Below, piece by piece: positions 1-11,006 of a stretch of DNA of 64,000 nt (its first letter is position 1; each line of letters opens with the position of its first letter). The position numbers and the translations under genes are program-made. The stretch is from Proteiniphilum saccharofermentans (GTDB lineage: Bacteria; Bacteroidota; Bacteroidia; Bacteroidales; Dysgonomonadaceae): NCBI RefSeq assembly GCF_900095135.1, contig NZ_LT605205.1, positions 1,736,001 to 1,800,000 of the forward strand, read 5' to 3'. Below the pieces are notes generated by a model. It saw only the letters and a program-made list of their open reading frames with translations. It did no database searches and was not told the DNA's origin.

Positions 1-106
1 ATTGATGGGAGATTGATGGGAGATTGAATGAGATTGAATGAGATTGAATGAGATTGAATGAGATTGAATGAGATTGAATGAGATTGATGGGAGGTTGAAT
101 GAGATT
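1..106. repeat. Short tandem repeat, 10-11 bp unit
   Basis: Perfect head-to-tail copies of agattgaatg occupy about 21-80, flanked by 11 bp variants (gattgatggga) on both sides. The array ends some 25 bp before the first gene. It is a simple microsatellite-like repeat with no spacers, so not CRISPR; copy number may vary between strains. Confidence 0.85.
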
Positions 107-132
107 GGTGGTTTTTGTAAAAAGTAACTAAT

Positions 133-1032
133 ATGCTGATAAGAATGAAGAGATTGATTGTTATCTTTTCTATGGCGGTAATTGCAGTGTCTTTTTCCTC
201 CATGGTTATCGCTGAGATCTCCCCGGAAAGGGTATATACTCCGGAAGATCGGCAGATATTTGATCGTTATATCGGCTATATTGCTCCTTGGCGCTTAGCT
301 CCTGCCGACAGCCTGCTGGAAAAGACGGCTCTCTTTTTTTTGAATGCTCCTTATGTATCCCATACACTGGAGATGCCCGGTGAAGAGAAATTGGTTGTTA
401 ACCTGCGTGAGTTTGACTGTACCACTTTTGTTGAATCGGTAGTTGCATTGGCTCGTACCGCTCGTTCGGATAATCCTGATTTTGATACCTTTCTCAGTGA
501 ATTGCAATATATCCGCTATCGGGATGGTAACCTTCGGGGATATGTTTCCCGACTTCATTATACCTCCGATTGGCTCTATGATAATGAGAAGAAAGGGGTG
601 ATGAAAAACATTTCCGCCGGATTAGGTGGTATCTGTGAGAAGAAGACGATTGATTTTATGACTTCCCATCGTGATGCATACAGGCAATTGAAGAATGACG
701 ATGTGATGCTCAAAGAGATGCAAGTGATGGAGAATCGGATTAATGAACGGGATGGTTTTTATTATTTGCCCAAGAGTTCCATATCCGGAAAAACCCCTAT
801 GATACCACATATGTCTATGGTTGCTTTTACTACCGGTATTAAAGGGTTGGATGTCACCCATATGGGTGTCGTCTTCCACAAGGGTGAAAAACTTACTTTT
901 ATACATGCCTCATCCACGCAGAAAAAAGTGGTGGTCGATCAAAAGAGTCTTAGTGATTATTGCGCCGCTCAATCTTCCTGTACCGGCATCATCGTTTTCC
1001 GCATTGCCCTCATTGACACTACTTCCCGATAG
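133..1032 (+). CDS. DUF1460 secreted protein, N-acetylmuramoyl-L-alanine amidase-like
   Basis: 299 residues. A hydrophobic signal sequence follows MKRL, so translation may begin at the second ATG (145). The body matches the DUF1460 family, an NlpC/P60-like cysteine peptidase fold acting on peptidoglycan fragments. Cys96 in EFDCTTF is the likely nucleophile and His243 in VTHMGVVF the likely base. It is probably exported to the periplasm to trim muropeptides. It runs convergent to the S41 protease gene with only a hairpin between them. The family call is firm; the exact substrate is inferred. Confidence 0.82.
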   Translation: MLIRMKRLIVIFSMAVIAVSFSSMVIAEISPERVYTPEDRQIFDRYIGYIAPWRLAPADSLLEKTALFFLNAPYVSHTLEMPGEEKLVVNLREFDCTTFVESVVALARTARSDNPDFDTFLSELQYIRYRDGNLRGYVSRLHYTSDWLYDNEKKGVMKNISAGLGGICEKKTIDFMTSHRDAYRQLKNDDVMLKEMQVMENRINERDGFYYLPKSSISGKTPMIPHMSMVAFTTGIKGLDVTHMGVVFHKGEKLTFIHASSTQKKVVVDQKSLSDYCAAQSSCTGIIVFRIALIDTTSR

Positions 1033-1039
1033 ATCGGGA
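1024..1039. terminator. Short hairpin between convergent genes
   Basis: tcccgat-ag-atcggga is a perfect 7 bp stem with a 2 nt loop. It overlaps the stop codon of the DUF1460 gene and abuts the stop codon of the convergent protease. It could end transcription from both sides, but it has no strong T-run, so the terminator role is inferred. Confidence 0.45.
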
Positions 1040-2836
1040 TTAGCACATTAAAAATACCTTTCTATCATTCCATTGTTCCACCTTTTTACTTTCCCATGAA
1101 TACTGATTTTCCGGTTTTTCCTTTATTTCTGTCGCAGGCGGTACCTTTGCCGGTAGCGGCCGAAGTACCGAGCGGTACATCTCCGGGTTCCGAAGTATCT
1201 CCACTGCCTTGTCATATACTTTGTCGTCCGACAATTGATGCAGAAGTACTCCCTTTTTATAATAGAAACGCTGCACAATCTCCGATTCGATCATACTGGT
1301 AATGTCCTCTTTAAAGAGTTCCAGGTCCCGATCCAGATTGGCATGCAATTTTGCCTCTAAGGCTGCGAATTCTTCTTTGGCTACATCCATATATCCTTCG
1401 AATTCCATCATGGCCTTTAGTTGTTGCAGTGAACGTTCGCTCAATTGGTCATATTCGAAATCCCGCTTCTTTACGAACTCCTTGAACGCTTCGTAATCAC
1501 TCCCCGGAAGCCTGAACTGATGGGGTGGGGCAATCTCTTTGTGTTGTTGTGCCCACTCTGTTACATAGTCAAAGATGACATTATCTGCCATCAGGTAGTA
1601 TGCGATTGTCCCCCCTGTAGGTTGCGGAATGATAATATCAGGCGTAATTCCACCGCCGTCGCGTACTTCACGTCCGTTACGGGTTTTAAATACATTTGTC
1701 AGCGAGTCGGGTACCCGCGCCACACTTCCGTCAGGGTTACGATGTGAGTAGTCCAGCGCCTGGATACAGCGTCCGCTGGGGATATAATATTTTGAGGTGG
1801 TAATCTTGATGTTTCCACCGTACGGCAGGTCACGGGGTGTTTGTACCAAGCCTTTTCCAAACGACCGGTTGCCTACGATCACTGCGCGGTCAAGATCCTG
1901 AAGCCCTCCCGCTACAATCTCCGAGGCAGATGCCGAGCCGGTATCGATCAGTACCACGATAGGGATGATCTCATCCAATGGCTGATTGCGTGTAAGGTAA
2001 GTTCTGTCCCATTGCTTTACCTTTCCCTTAGTCGACACTATTTCTTCTCCCTTCGGTACGAATAGATTTACTACATCCACTGCTTCGTCCAGAATACCTC
2101 CCCCGTTACCGCGCAGGTCCATAATCAACGAAGTCGCTCCCTTCACTTTCAAATCCTGTACAGTTTTCTTCACCCGGTCAGCACTTCTTGTCGTAAAGCT
2201 GCCAAAATGAAGATAACCGATTTTATCGTCTGTTACTCCCGAGTATGTAATGGGATCGACTTCAATCTTTTCTCGCACTATCTTCAATTTCCGGTCCTTT
2301 TTTTCTCCTGGTCGACGGATAGTCAATTCGAGTGAAGTACCCGGCGTTCCCTTCAATTTGTCGCTTACCTCTTTTACCGTCGATTTCCGCATGTCTTTGC
2401 CGTCAATTTCGAGGATGGCATCGCCTGCCTTCAGGCCTGCTTTATCAGCAGGAAGTCCCTCATAGGGTTCATTGATCACTACCTGCCCGTTATTATAAGA
2501 TATGATCGCACCGATACCTGCATATTCGCCTGTCGTCATGAACTGAAGATCTTCCATATTCTCTTCCGCATAATACTCGGTATAGGGATCCAGGCGTGTT
2601 AACATGTTTCGGATACTGTTCTGTACTAAGTTGTTCACCTCAACACTATCCACATAAAACATATCCAGTTCACGCAGTACAGAGTTGAAGATGTCGATGT
2701 TCTTATTAATGTCGAAATAACGTTGGTTTCTGTTGTCAGCCGGTGCCGGTGCCTCTGCTTGTGCAAACGCATGTAACGTTATAAAAACCACCAGTATACC
2801 AAGAATAATTCTTCTCATATAATATAATTGATTCAT
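1040..2836 (-). CDS. S41 family C-terminal processing peptidase (CtpA/Prc-like)
   Basis: 598 residues; start at 2836, with an alternative ATG (MRRI) at 2818 that gives a better signal peptide. Order: signal sequence, N-terminal helical part, PDZ domain around 90-180, then the S41 catalytic core. The expected Ser/Lys dyad is visible as Ser303 in SASASE and Lys328 in SFGKG, together with the RGNGGG loop near 242. These periplasmic proteases cut at protein C-termini. The roughly 150-residue C-terminal helical extension is common in Bacteroidetes members. A protease role is well supported; the substrate is unknown. Confidence 0.92.
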   Translation of the reverse strand: MNQLYYMRRIILGILVVFITLHAFAQAEAPAPADNRNQRYFDINKNIDIFNSVLRELDMFYVDSVEVNNLVQNSIRNMLTRLDPYTEYYAEENMEDLQFMTTGEYAGIGAIISYNNGQVVINEPYEGLPADKAGLKAGDAILEIDGKDMRKSTVKEVSDKLKGTPGTSLELTIRRPGEKKDRKLKIVREKIEVDPITYSGVTDDKIGYLHFGSFTTRSADRVKKTVQDLKVKGATSLIMDLRGNGGGILDEAVDVVNLFVPKGEEIVSTKGKVKQWDRTYLTRNQPLDEIIPIVVLIDTGSASASEIVAGGLQDLDRAVIVGNRSFGKGLVQTPRDLPYGGNIKITTSKYYIPSGRCIQALDYSHRNPDGSVARVPDSLTNVFKTRNGREVRDGGGITPDIIIPQPTGGTIAYYLMADNVIFDYVTEWAQQHKEIAPPHQFRLPGSDYEAFKEFVKKRDFEYDQLSERSLQQLKAMMEFEGYMDVAKEEFAALEAKLHANLDRDLELFKEDITSMIESEIVQRFYYKKGVLLHQLSDDKVYDKAVEILRNPEMYRSVLRPLPAKVPPATEIKEKPENQYSWESKKVEQWNDRKVFLMC

Positions 2837-3020
2837 TTTTTACTTCAAATTTCAAATTTCGAATTTCACAATTTCAGGATTTACCACTCAACCACCTTCC
2901 CACTTTAATCAAGTGGCAAAGGAACAAATTTTTGACGAAAATGAAATATAGTTTTAGTTATATGTTTATAAATCCCTGTTTCCATCAATGAATAAGACCA
3001 TTTATTGTCGTTTATTTTTT

Positions 3021-3028
3021 TATATTTG
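3021..3028 (+). promoter_or_regulatory. -7 box TATATTTG upstream of the VanZ-like gene
   Basis: TATATTTG fits the Bacteroidetes -7 consensus TAnnTTTG and lies 68 bp before the proposed ATG. A -33 TTTG at ideal spacing is not evident, so support is partial. Confidence 0.35.
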
Positions 3029-3095
3029 ATCTATTACAACAAAAACAGTTAGTTTATTGTTATGTTTGCAGTTTTTTACAGTTCAATTCTTATTT

Positions 3096-3503
3096 ATGAA
3101 GGCTCTATTGCGTTATATGTTTCTGCCACTACTTATAGTAATATTGATTTTTATTGCTACCTGTCTCATTTCATCTTCCCAAATGCCCGGTTTACCGGAA
3201 GGATTTCCGTGGGATAAACTGGTGCACTTTGGAATGTTTTTTGTCCTTTCTGCTGTCTCATTGTTCGATTATTACAGGTTGTGCAAGGGAAATCCACCTA
3301 CTTTACGATGGATTTTCTGGGGTTTTATCATTCCCGTCTTTTATGGTGGTGTTATAGAACTGTTGCAGAAATATTTCTTCGCATCGCGTAGTGCGGAATG
3401 GGCTGATTGGATTGCTGATATCCTCGGATCATTGGTGGCAACAGTGATAGTAATTATTTTCCTCAATAGACGACGATATTCGGAAAAAAATATATCTTTG
3501 TGA
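3096..3503 (+). CDS. VanZ-like membrane protein
   Basis: 135 residues from the ATG at 3096; an in-frame TTG at 3057 exists but the ATG matches the usual N-terminus. Four hydrophobic segments are visible, with the VanZ-like signature WDKLVHFGMF in the first periplasmic loop and a conserved acidic residue in the GGVIELLQ segment. VanZ-family proteins are small inner-membrane proteins, some linked to teicoplanin resistance and many of unknown role. It stands alone between the protease gene and a MITE-like repeat. The role here cannot be assigned. Confidence 0.72.
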   Translation: MKALLRYMFLPLLIVILIFIATCLISSSQMPGLPEGFPWDKLVHFGMFFVLSAVSLFDYYRLCKGNPPTLRWIFWGFIIPVFYGGVIELLQKYFFASRSAEWADWIADILGSLVATVIVIIFLNRRRYSEKNISL

Positions 3504-3529
3504 AGTTGAACATGTTTAAAAAAGTTATA

Positions 3530-3723
3530 GAAACTGTTTAAATTTTATTGCTATACTATTTTGAATCTATTTTGAAATAGATTTTTTATTTTTTTCTTGC
3601 AGATTTAGCGGGCTAAATCAAAAGGAAAAAGTGAAAAAGATGCGCAAAAGAGACCAAAATAGTAGCAAAGAAAAATAAACAGTACAATTATAAAAAATAT
3701 TTCGGTAAAATTTAAACAGTTTC
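3530..3723. mobile_element. MITE-like repeat, copy 1 (194 bp)
   Basis: The ends are perfect 18 bp inverted repeats, gaaactgtttaaatttta at 3530-3547 and its complement at 3706-3723, flanked on both sides by ATA. In the centre lies a second palindrome, gatttagc-gg-gctaaatc (3602-3619). No reading frame is present. A second copy in opposite orientation lies at 10733-10923 with the same architecture, so this is a dispersed non-autonomous element. The mobilising transposase is not recognisable here. Confidence 0.75.
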
Positions 3724-3803
3724 ATAATATACGAAAGTATAAGTAAATTGTCTTGTTCTTGAACTTTAGTTCCAAATTCAAAGTCCTGAGTTCTTAATTA
3801 ATA

Positions 3804-4412
3804 ATGATCAATATGCATAAGATTTTTATACTCCATATTCTCCTCGCAGGAGCTTTGTTGATTTCTTGTACTGCCTCTTCCGAAAAAAGAGCTGCAGCAT
3901 CCGGGACATCTGCCGACACTGTAGCTGTAGCAGAGGAAACCGTAAGTGATGGCGATCGCCAATTCCTGGTCAAAGTGGGCGATCAGGCTCCTGATTTTAC
4001 TATGCAATTACCCGACGGCAATCAGGTTACTCTTTCCTCCCTGCGAGGAAAAGTAGTGATGTTGCAGTTTACTGCCAGTTGGTGTGGTGTGTGCCGTAAG
4101 GAGATGCCCCACATTGAGTCGCGTATCTGGCAGCGTCATAAGGATAATAAGGAATTTGCTTTGTATGGTATCGATCGTGAGGAACCGGTAGAGAAAATAG
4201 AGGAACTTATCAAGGCTACCGGGGTGACCTATCCCATCGGTATGGATCCTGAGGCCGATATTTTTGGCCTGTTTGCCGAAAAGAAGGCCGGCATCACCCG
4301 CAATGTCATTATTGACCGCGATGGAAAGATTGTGATGTTAACACGCCTGTTCGAAGAAGAGGAGTTTGAGCAGATGGTGGAGACTATCGACTCCCTATTG
4401 CGCAGTTCCTGA
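3804..4412 (+). CDS. TlpA-type thioredoxin-like lipoprotein
   Basis: 202 residues with a lipobox ending LLISC (Cys22), so it is exported and lipidated. A low-complexity linker (30-55) leads to an AhpC/TSA-TlpA thioredoxin fold from about residue 57 (VGDQAPDF). The redox pair is Cys94/Cys97 in WCGVC, and a DREEP motif follows. Such proteins reduce periplasmic disulfides or support cytochrome and outer-membrane maturation; the partner is unknown. An internal ATG at 3813 is possible. Genes downstream run the same way but about 75 bp away. Confidence 0.87.
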   Translation: MINMHKIFILHILLAGALLISCTASSEKRAAASGTSADTVAVAEETVSDGDRQFLVKVGDQAPDFTMQLPDGNQVTLSSLRGKVVMLQFTASWCGVCRKEMPHIESRIWQRHKDNKEFALYGIDREEPVEKIEELIKATGVTYPIGMDPEADIFGLFAEKKAGITRNVIIDRDGKIVMLTRLFEEEEFEQMVETIDSLLRSS

Positions 4413-4486
4413 TCCAAAATTCTTAGTTCTTACTTTTTAGCTTTTACTTTTTACCTTTTAATTTTCACTTTTAATTTGTTTATTGT

Positions 4487-4954
4487 ATGAAATATGAAGA
4501 TTTAAAAATTCTCGATGAGTTGCGGGAAAAAGGAAGTATTTCCGAGGAGGAATATCAACGCGAGAAAGAAAAAATTCTCAATGAACAGGAAAATACCTTT
4601 AGTAATGCTGGAAGGAAGCCATTATTCGGGCTTGAGGAAAACACCTATCTGATGCTTATGCATCTTACTCAATTTGCGGGAGCTATTGTTCCGTTGGCCG
4701 GTTTCATAATTCCTATTCTTATGTGGACTACTAATAAAGATAACAATCCCAATGTTGACAAGCATGGTAAGAACATTCTCAATTGCATGATCAGTTATGC
4801 CATTTATGCGGTTGTGCTCTGTATCACTGTGATAGGTATTCCTGTGGCTGTGGTATTAGGTGTACTTTATGCCGTTTTTGTCGTGATTGCTACTGTCAAA
4901 GCCAATAATGGAGAGTATTGGAAATATCCGTTTATAATTCAATTCATTAAATAA
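4487..4954 (+). CDS. SHOCT/DUF4870 membrane protein
   Basis: 155 residues. The first about 40 residues form a SHOCT-like helical pair (LKILDELREKGSISEEEYQ), followed by a DUF4870 domain with two or three membrane spans (70-150) and the conserved segment HGKNILNCMISY. The function of the family is unknown. It ends only 6 bp before the FtsE-like gene, so they are probably co-transcribed. Confidence 0.75.
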   Translation: MKYEDLKILDELREKGSISEEEYQREKEKILNEQENTFSNAGRKPLFGLEENTYLMLMHLTQFAGAIVPLAGFIIPILMWTTNKDNNPNVDKHGKNILNCMISYAIYAVVLCITVIGIPVAVVLGVLYAVFVVIATVKANNGEYWKYPFIIQFIK

Positions 4955-4960
4955 ATTAGC

Positions 4961-5632
4961 ATGGTGCAGGAACAACTTGTCAATTATTCCAATGTACAAC
5001 TCAATCGTGAGGAAAATATCATCCTTCGCAATGTCAATCTTACTATCAATCGCGGCGATTTCCTCTATATCATCGGCAAGGTCGGTTCCGGAAAAAGCAC
5101 CCTGATGAAAAGTATGTATGCCGAGCTTCCCATCGAAGAGGGGAGTGCCCGGGTATTCGATTATGAACTGGCCGGTATCAAACGCCGGCTGGTTCCTTTT
5201 CTTCGTAGGAAGATAGGAATTGTTTTTCAGGATTTTCAGTTGCTTATCGATCGTACCGTCGAGAAGAATCTCGAGTTTGTGCTGCGTGCTACCGGATGGA
5301 AAAACGGCCGTGAGATCAGGGACCGGATCAATGAGGTCCTGGTACAGGTCGGCATGCAGAATAAGACCTATAAGATGCCTCATGAACTATCGGGTGGGGA
5401 ACAGCAAAGGGTGGTGATTGCCCGTGCCTTGCTTAATTCTCCTGCCCTCATACTGGCCGATGAACCGACAGGTAATCTCGATCCCGAAACCGGAAGCCAG
5501 ATCGTCGCCCTCCTGCAGGAAATATCCAGCCGGGGTACTGCCGTGATCATGTCCACACACAACTACTCCATCGTGCAGGCCTTCCCCGGCAAGATCATGC
5601 GTTGCGAAAACGCATCCCTACTTGAAATGTAA
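4961..5632 (+). CDS. ftsE: Cell-division ABC ATPase FtsE
   Basis: 223 residues, the usual FtsE length. Walker A GKVGSGKST (about 39-47), Q-loop VFQDFQ, signature LSGGEQQRV and Walker B LILADEPTGNLDP are all intact. FtsE works with the membrane protein FtsX to regulate peptidoglycan hydrolases at the septum. FtsX is not adjacent, so a LolD/MacB-like role cannot be excluded by sequence alone, but the short length and sequence favour FtsE. It follows the DUF4870 gene closely. Confidence 0.85.
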   Translation: MVQEQLVNYSNVQLNREENIILRNVNLTINRGDFLYIIGKVGSGKSTLMKSMYAELPIEEGSARVFDYELAGIKRRLVPFLRRKIGIVFQDFQLLIDRTVEKNLEFVLRATGWKNGREIRDRINEVLVQVGMQNKTYKMPHELSGGEQQRVVIARALLNSPALILADEPTGNLDPETGSQIVALLQEISSRGTAVIMSTHNYSIVQAFPGKIMRCENASLLEM

Positions 5633-5679
5633 TTACCAATTACCAATTACCAATTACCAATTACCAATTACCAATTACC
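5631..5679. repeat. Seven tandem copies of AATTACC
   Basis: Exactly 7 x 7 bp copies begin at the ftsE stop codon and run into the intergenic region. A pure short-period repeat like this is prone to slippage. No regulatory role is evident. Confidence 0.9.
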
Positions 5680-5781
5680 TCCCCAGTCTCCCGGTCTCCT
5701 TTTACACTATCGTGTGAAGCGCATTATCCTTTTATCGTGCGCGGCACACTATCATTTTCCCATATTATTCTCATTGGCATA

Positions 5782-5815
5782 TTGGCACATTATTCTCATT
5801 TTTTTACTACCTTTG
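5782..5815 (+). promoter_or_regulatory. Predicted promoter of pyrG
   Basis: TACCTTTG at 5808-5815 matches the Bacteroidetes -7 box, with TTGG at 5782-5785 as a reasonable -33 element about 22 bp upstream. Transcription would start near 5820, giving a leader of about 35 nt before the GTG start of pyrG. Confidence 0.6.
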
Positions 5816-5845
5816 CAACTTCAAAAATTCATTCACGTTAAATAA

Positions 5846-7474
<1,629 letters not shown>

Positions 7475-7483
7475 AAACTGATA

Positions 7484-9457
7484 ATGGATAAAAATACAGT
7501 CACAGGATTGCTGCTTATCACAGCCATCATCATAGCTTTTACTATTTATAACAGGCCTGATCGTGAGCAGATTGAGGCACAACAGCGCATGCGCGACTCC
7601 ATTGCAATGGTGGAAATAGAACGTGCGCAACTCGAAGCTCTACAAAAAGCCGGTGGAGAGACTGACTCGACCCTGCCTGGTGCAGGAAGTAATGCTGTCG
7701 CCGATTTTTTCAATGCAGGTGCACCTTCATCACCCACCGATACTACTGCCCTGTCTTTAGCGACAGAAGCGGTCGTTCCATCTTCGGTCCAGGAGGAAAC
7801 TATCGTCCTGGAGAACGAAAAAGTACGTATTCTCCTCAGTACCCGTGGTGGTTCTATCCGGTCCGTACAATTGAAGGAGTACCTCCATCATACGGGAGAA
7901 AATCTCTTATTGTTCGATGGCCCTGACGAAGCGCGCTTTAATCTCAACCTGTTTAATCGTAACAGTGTTCATCTCTCTACTGAAGATCAGGTTTTTACTC
8001 CTGTCTCAGGTAGTGATGCCCATTCTGTCACTATGCGCCTGCAACAAAGTCCCGGCCAATATATCGATTTTGTATATACACTCCCGGCTGATGAATACAT
8101 GATGGATTTCGAGGTACGGCTGGCCGGTATGAAAAATGGACTTCACCCGGAAAGTCTCACCAATTTCCGCATGAATTGGGCGCAGAAAATCCGTCAACAA
8201 GAAAAGGGTCGTATGTTCGAGAACCGTTTTACCCGCATTCATTATAAATATGATAAGCAGGATGTGCAGAAAATGAGTGAGTCCAAGAATGATCATAAGG
8301 AACTCTCCGAACCGCTCAAATGGTTCTCTTTCAAAGATCAGTATTTTACCTCCATCATCATCGGCAGGCAGCCCTTCAGTAACACCATACTCAATTCTGA
8401 AGTGCTTAACGACCCTGATTATACGAAACAGTATAAGGCCGAAGGGTGGATCCCTGCGGTGATTAGTCCTGACAGCGACCTGATTACTGCCGGTTTCAAC
8501 TATTATTTCGGTCCGGTACATTACAATACGCTTAAAGCTTACGATAAGGATGTCGCCAACAGTGTCGATAAGTTGCAGCTCGAAGAGAACGTATACCTTG
8601 GTTACCGCTGGTTGAGTTGGGTTAACAAATGGTTTGTGATCCCGGTCTTCAACTTCTTCCTCTCCCTCAACTGGGGAATGGGCCTTATTATCCTCATCCT
8701 TACTCTGATGGTGAAGTTGATCACCCTGCCGCTTACTTATAAATCGTTTATGTCATCGGCAAAAATGAGGGTATTACGTCCGCAGATACAGGAGTTTGAA
8801 AAGAAATATCCCGGTAATGACCAGGAGATGATGATGAAGCGGCAACAGGCTACTATGGAGCTTTATAACAAAGCAGGAGTTAATCCTATGAGCGGTTGTT
8901 TACCCATGTTGATACAAATGCCTGTATTGCTGGCTCTCTTCTTTTTCTTCCCGGCTGCTATCGAATTGCGTCAGCAGGGTTTCCTTTGGGCGGATGACCT
9001 GTCCACCTACGACTCCCTTATATCATGGAGTGGCAATATTCCACTGATCACCCGTTTCCTAGGTAACCATATCAGTATATTCTGTTTGCTGATGACGGTA
9101 GTCAACGTCTTCTACACCAAGTATAACATGTCGATGACCGATACCGGTTCGCAGGCGATGCCGGGTATGAAGTATATGCCAATCTTTATGTCGGTATTCA
9201 TGTTCTTCTTCCTTAACTCTTATCCGGCCGGATTGAACTATTATTATTTCCTTTCCACGCTGATCACGATTGGGCTTACTCTTATCATGAAGCAAGTGAT
9301 CGACGAAAATAAGATCCTGGCACAGTTAGAAGCAAATAAGAAGAAACCCAAAAAGAAATCGGGTTTTATGGCGCGACTGGAAGAGGCTCAAAAGATGCAG
9401 GAGAAGATGGCTCGTGAGCAAGCCAAGGAGAATGCTAAACGCAATGCCCGCCGTTAA
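7484..9457 (+). CDS. yidC: Membrane protein insertase YidC
   Basis: 657 residues. An N-terminal membrane anchor (MDKNTVTGLLLITAII) is followed by a large periplasmic domain (about 60-360). The conserved 60 kDa inner-membrane domain from about 375 has five hydrophobic segments, including NWGMGLIILIL and the SGCLPMLIQMPVL segment. The tail is basic and Lys-rich, typical of ribosome binding. YidC inserts and folds inner-membrane proteins with or without SecYEG. The 9 bp spacing after pyrG points to co-transcription, and a terminator follows. Confidence 0.97.
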   Translation: MDKNTVTGLLLITAIIIAFTIYNRPDREQIEAQQRMRDSIAMVEIERAQLEALQKAGGETDSTLPGAGSNAVADFFNAGAPSSPTDTTALSLATEAVVPSSVQEETIVLENEKVRILLSTRGGSIRSVQLKEYLHHTGENLLLFDGPDEARFNLNLFNRNSVHLSTEDQVFTPVSGSDAHSVTMRLQQSPGQYIDFVYTLPADEYMMDFEVRLAGMKNGLHPESLTNFRMNWAQKIRQQEKGRMFENRFTRIHYKYDKQDVQKMSESKNDHKELSEPLKWFSFKDQYFTSIIIGRQPFSNTILNSEVLNDPDYTKQYKAEGWIPAVISPDSDLITAGFNYYFGPVHYNTLKAYDKDVANSVDKLQLEENVYLGYRWLSWVNKWFVIPVFNFFLSLNWGMGLIILILTLMVKLITLPLTYKSFMSSAKMRVLRPQIQEFEKKYPGNDQEMMMKRQQATMELYNKAGVNPMSGCLPMLIQMPVLLALFFFFPAAIELRQQGFLWADDLSTYDSLISWSGNIPLITRFLGNHISIFCLLMTVVNVFYTKYNMSMTDTGSQAMPGMKYMPIFMSVFMFFFLNSYPAGLNYYYFLSTLITIGLTLIMKQVIDENKILAQLEANKKKPKKKSGFMARLEEAQKMQEKMAREQAKENAKRNARR

Positions 9458-9462
9458 ATAAG

Positions 9463-9507
9463 AAATCTCCGGATAATGTTTCCTACTGTTGTCCGGGGAT
9501 TTTTTCT
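9463..9507 (+). terminator. Rho-independent terminator after yidC
   Basis: The stem aatctccggataa pairs with ttgtccggggatt across a 12 nt loop and is followed by a T-rich run. It sits directly after the yidC stop codon, marking the end of the pyrG-yidC unit. Confidence 0.75.
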
Positions 9508-9631
9508 GTTCCTTGTAGAGAAAAACCACATATACATTGAAAGAGGAATTTTTAACAATTTGTTGAACTTATTTTTCTCATCTTTGTTCTTAAATAAGTA
9601 AAGCGACGTTTACTTTAAAATACATATTCAC

Positions 9632-9970
9632 ATGAGTCAAGAAGGTAAAGTACTTGAGTATGACGAGGACGATTCTCTGCGTTTTATACGGGAGAACCTG
9701 CCGGAAGAGATGCAGGACGAGTTCTCGGATGACGAGATCAATTACATTGTAGATCTTATTTATGACTTCTACGAAGAAAAGGGATATCTCGATGAGAATG
9801 ACGACGATGATTCCGAAGTCGAAATCAATGAGGATGAACTACTGGAATATATCGGCCGGAATGCCCGGAAAAACAAAGAGATATTGGGACGAGATTACAC
9901 TGACGAACAGATCGAAGCCATCGTGGCGGGAGAGTTAGCTTATTGCGATACACTCAATTTGTTCGATTGA
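9632..9970 (+). CDS. Small acidic protein, conserved hypothetical
   Basis: 112 residues, very rich in Asp and Glu (for example DENDDDDSEVEINEDE), with no signal peptide or membrane span. A repeated helix pattern is visible: DDEINYIVDLIYDF in the first half and DEQIEAIVAGEL in the second. It looks like a conserved Bacteroidales cytosolic protein of unknown role. An imperfect -7 box (CATCTTTG) lies near 9580. No function is proposed. Confidence 0.75.
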   Translation: MSQEGKVLEYDEDDSLRFIRENLPEEMQDEFSDDEINYIVDLIYDFYEEKGYLDENDDDDSEVEINEDELLEYIGRNARKNKEILGRDYTDEQIEAIVAGELAYCDTLNLFD

Positions 9971-10033
9971 CCAAATAAACGTTTAAGATTTAAAGATTTA
10001 AAATTCAAAGATTTAATTAAAAAACAACGAACT

Positions 10034-10714
10034 ATGAAACAATTTTCAAAATTATTTGCCATCGCCCTCTTGGGAGGCGCATTGGTGTTATCGGGTTGTG
10101 GAGCAAGCAATACGGTGAAAGGCGGAGGTCTCGGCGCAGGTGCCGGTGCAGCTGTCGGAGCCGGAGTTGGAGCCATTGCCGGAGGAGGTAAGGGTGCTGC
10201 CTGGGGTGCCGGTATAGGGGCTGTGCTGGGAGGTACTGCCGGAGCTATTATTGGTAACAAGATGGATAAGCAGGCTGCCGAACTTGAGCAGATCGAAGGA
10301 GCCCAGGTAGAGAAAGTCAATGAGGGGGAAGCTATCAAAGTTACTTTTGAATCAGGTATCCTTTTTGCCACCAATTCAAGCACCCTGAATACTGCTTCAC
10401 GTGCCTCACTCGATAAGTTTGCCACTTCACTCCAAAACAACCCTGATACCGATGTGAAAATATATGGCCATACCGACAGTACAGGTAGTGACGCTATCAA
10501 CAATCCGTTGTCACAACGTCGTGCCGAATCGGTATATAATTATCTCGTATCTAAAGGGGTTTCCGGTGCACGTATGGCATCTGAAGGATTCGGTTCCACA
10601 CAGCCTGTGGCCGACAACAATACGGTGGACGGTCGCGCGCAAAATCGCCGTGTGGAAGTGTATATTCTTCCTAATGCCAAGATGATCCGCGAAGCACAGG
10701 AACAGGCACGATAA
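10034..10714 (+). CDS. OmpA-family lipoprotein with glycine-zipper segment
   Basis: 226 residues. The lipobox VLSGC places the lipidated Cys at 22. Residues about 30-75 are Gly/Ala-rich with GxxxG zipper repeats, able to insert in or line the membrane. Residues about 100-220 form an OmpA/MotB peptidoglycan-binding domain with the typical GHTDSTGS, NPLSQRRAESV and GRAQNRRVE motifs. The organisation is like the Pal/YiaD group, tethering the outer membrane to peptidoglycan. Confidence 0.9.
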   Translation: MKQFSKLFAIALLGGALVLSGCGASNTVKGGGLGAGAGAAVGAGVGAIAGGGKGAAWGAGIGAVLGGTAGAIIGNKMDKQAAELEQIEGAQVEKVNEGEAIKVTFESGILFATNSSTLNTASRASLDKFATSLQNNPDTDVKIYGHTDSTGSDAINNPLSQRRAESVYNYLVSKGVSGARMASEGFGSTQPVADNNTVDGRAQNRRVEVYILPNAKMIREAQEQAR

Positions 10715-10732
10715 GTTTTATTGTGTAGTTTA

Positions 10733-10923
10733 GAAACTGTTTTGAATTTTACGAGTAATTATTTTACACTTATTTTTTCACTCTTTCATCTTGTTTTTTG
10801 CCCTTTTTTGCGCCTTCGAATTTTCATTTCTTTCAAGTAGCCCGCTACATTTCAATAAATGAAAATCCAAATCCATCAAAAAATTACTAAAAAACAATTG
10901 ATGAAAAAATTCAAAACAGTTTC
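10733..10923. mobile_element. MITE-like repeat, copy 2 (191 bp)
   Basis: Perfect 18 bp terminal inverted repeats (gaaactgttttgaatttt at 10733-10750, complement at 10906-10923) are flanked on both sides by TTA, consistent with a 3 bp target duplication. The central palindrome gtagc-cc-gctac (10837-10848) corresponds to the centre of the copy at 3530-3723. The reverse complement of this copy aligns with copy 1 (shared gcgcaaaa tract and ends), so the two are inserted in opposite orientation. Confidence 0.78.
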
Positions 10924-11006
10924 TTAAATTTTTTTCTAAGTATACGTTTTTGAATCGCGTTGCCTACCTGGCAGCGCGATTTTTTCACAGGGATAGAATA
11001 GAGGTT

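Noticed and set aside
1-106. CRISPR-like direct repeats
   Set aside because: Units of 10-11 bp without spacers; a simple tandem repeat.
5631-5679. AATTACC repeats as operator sites for pyrG
   Set aside because: Pure 7 bp tandem starting at the ftsE stop and well upstream of the pyrG promoter; nothing ties it to control.
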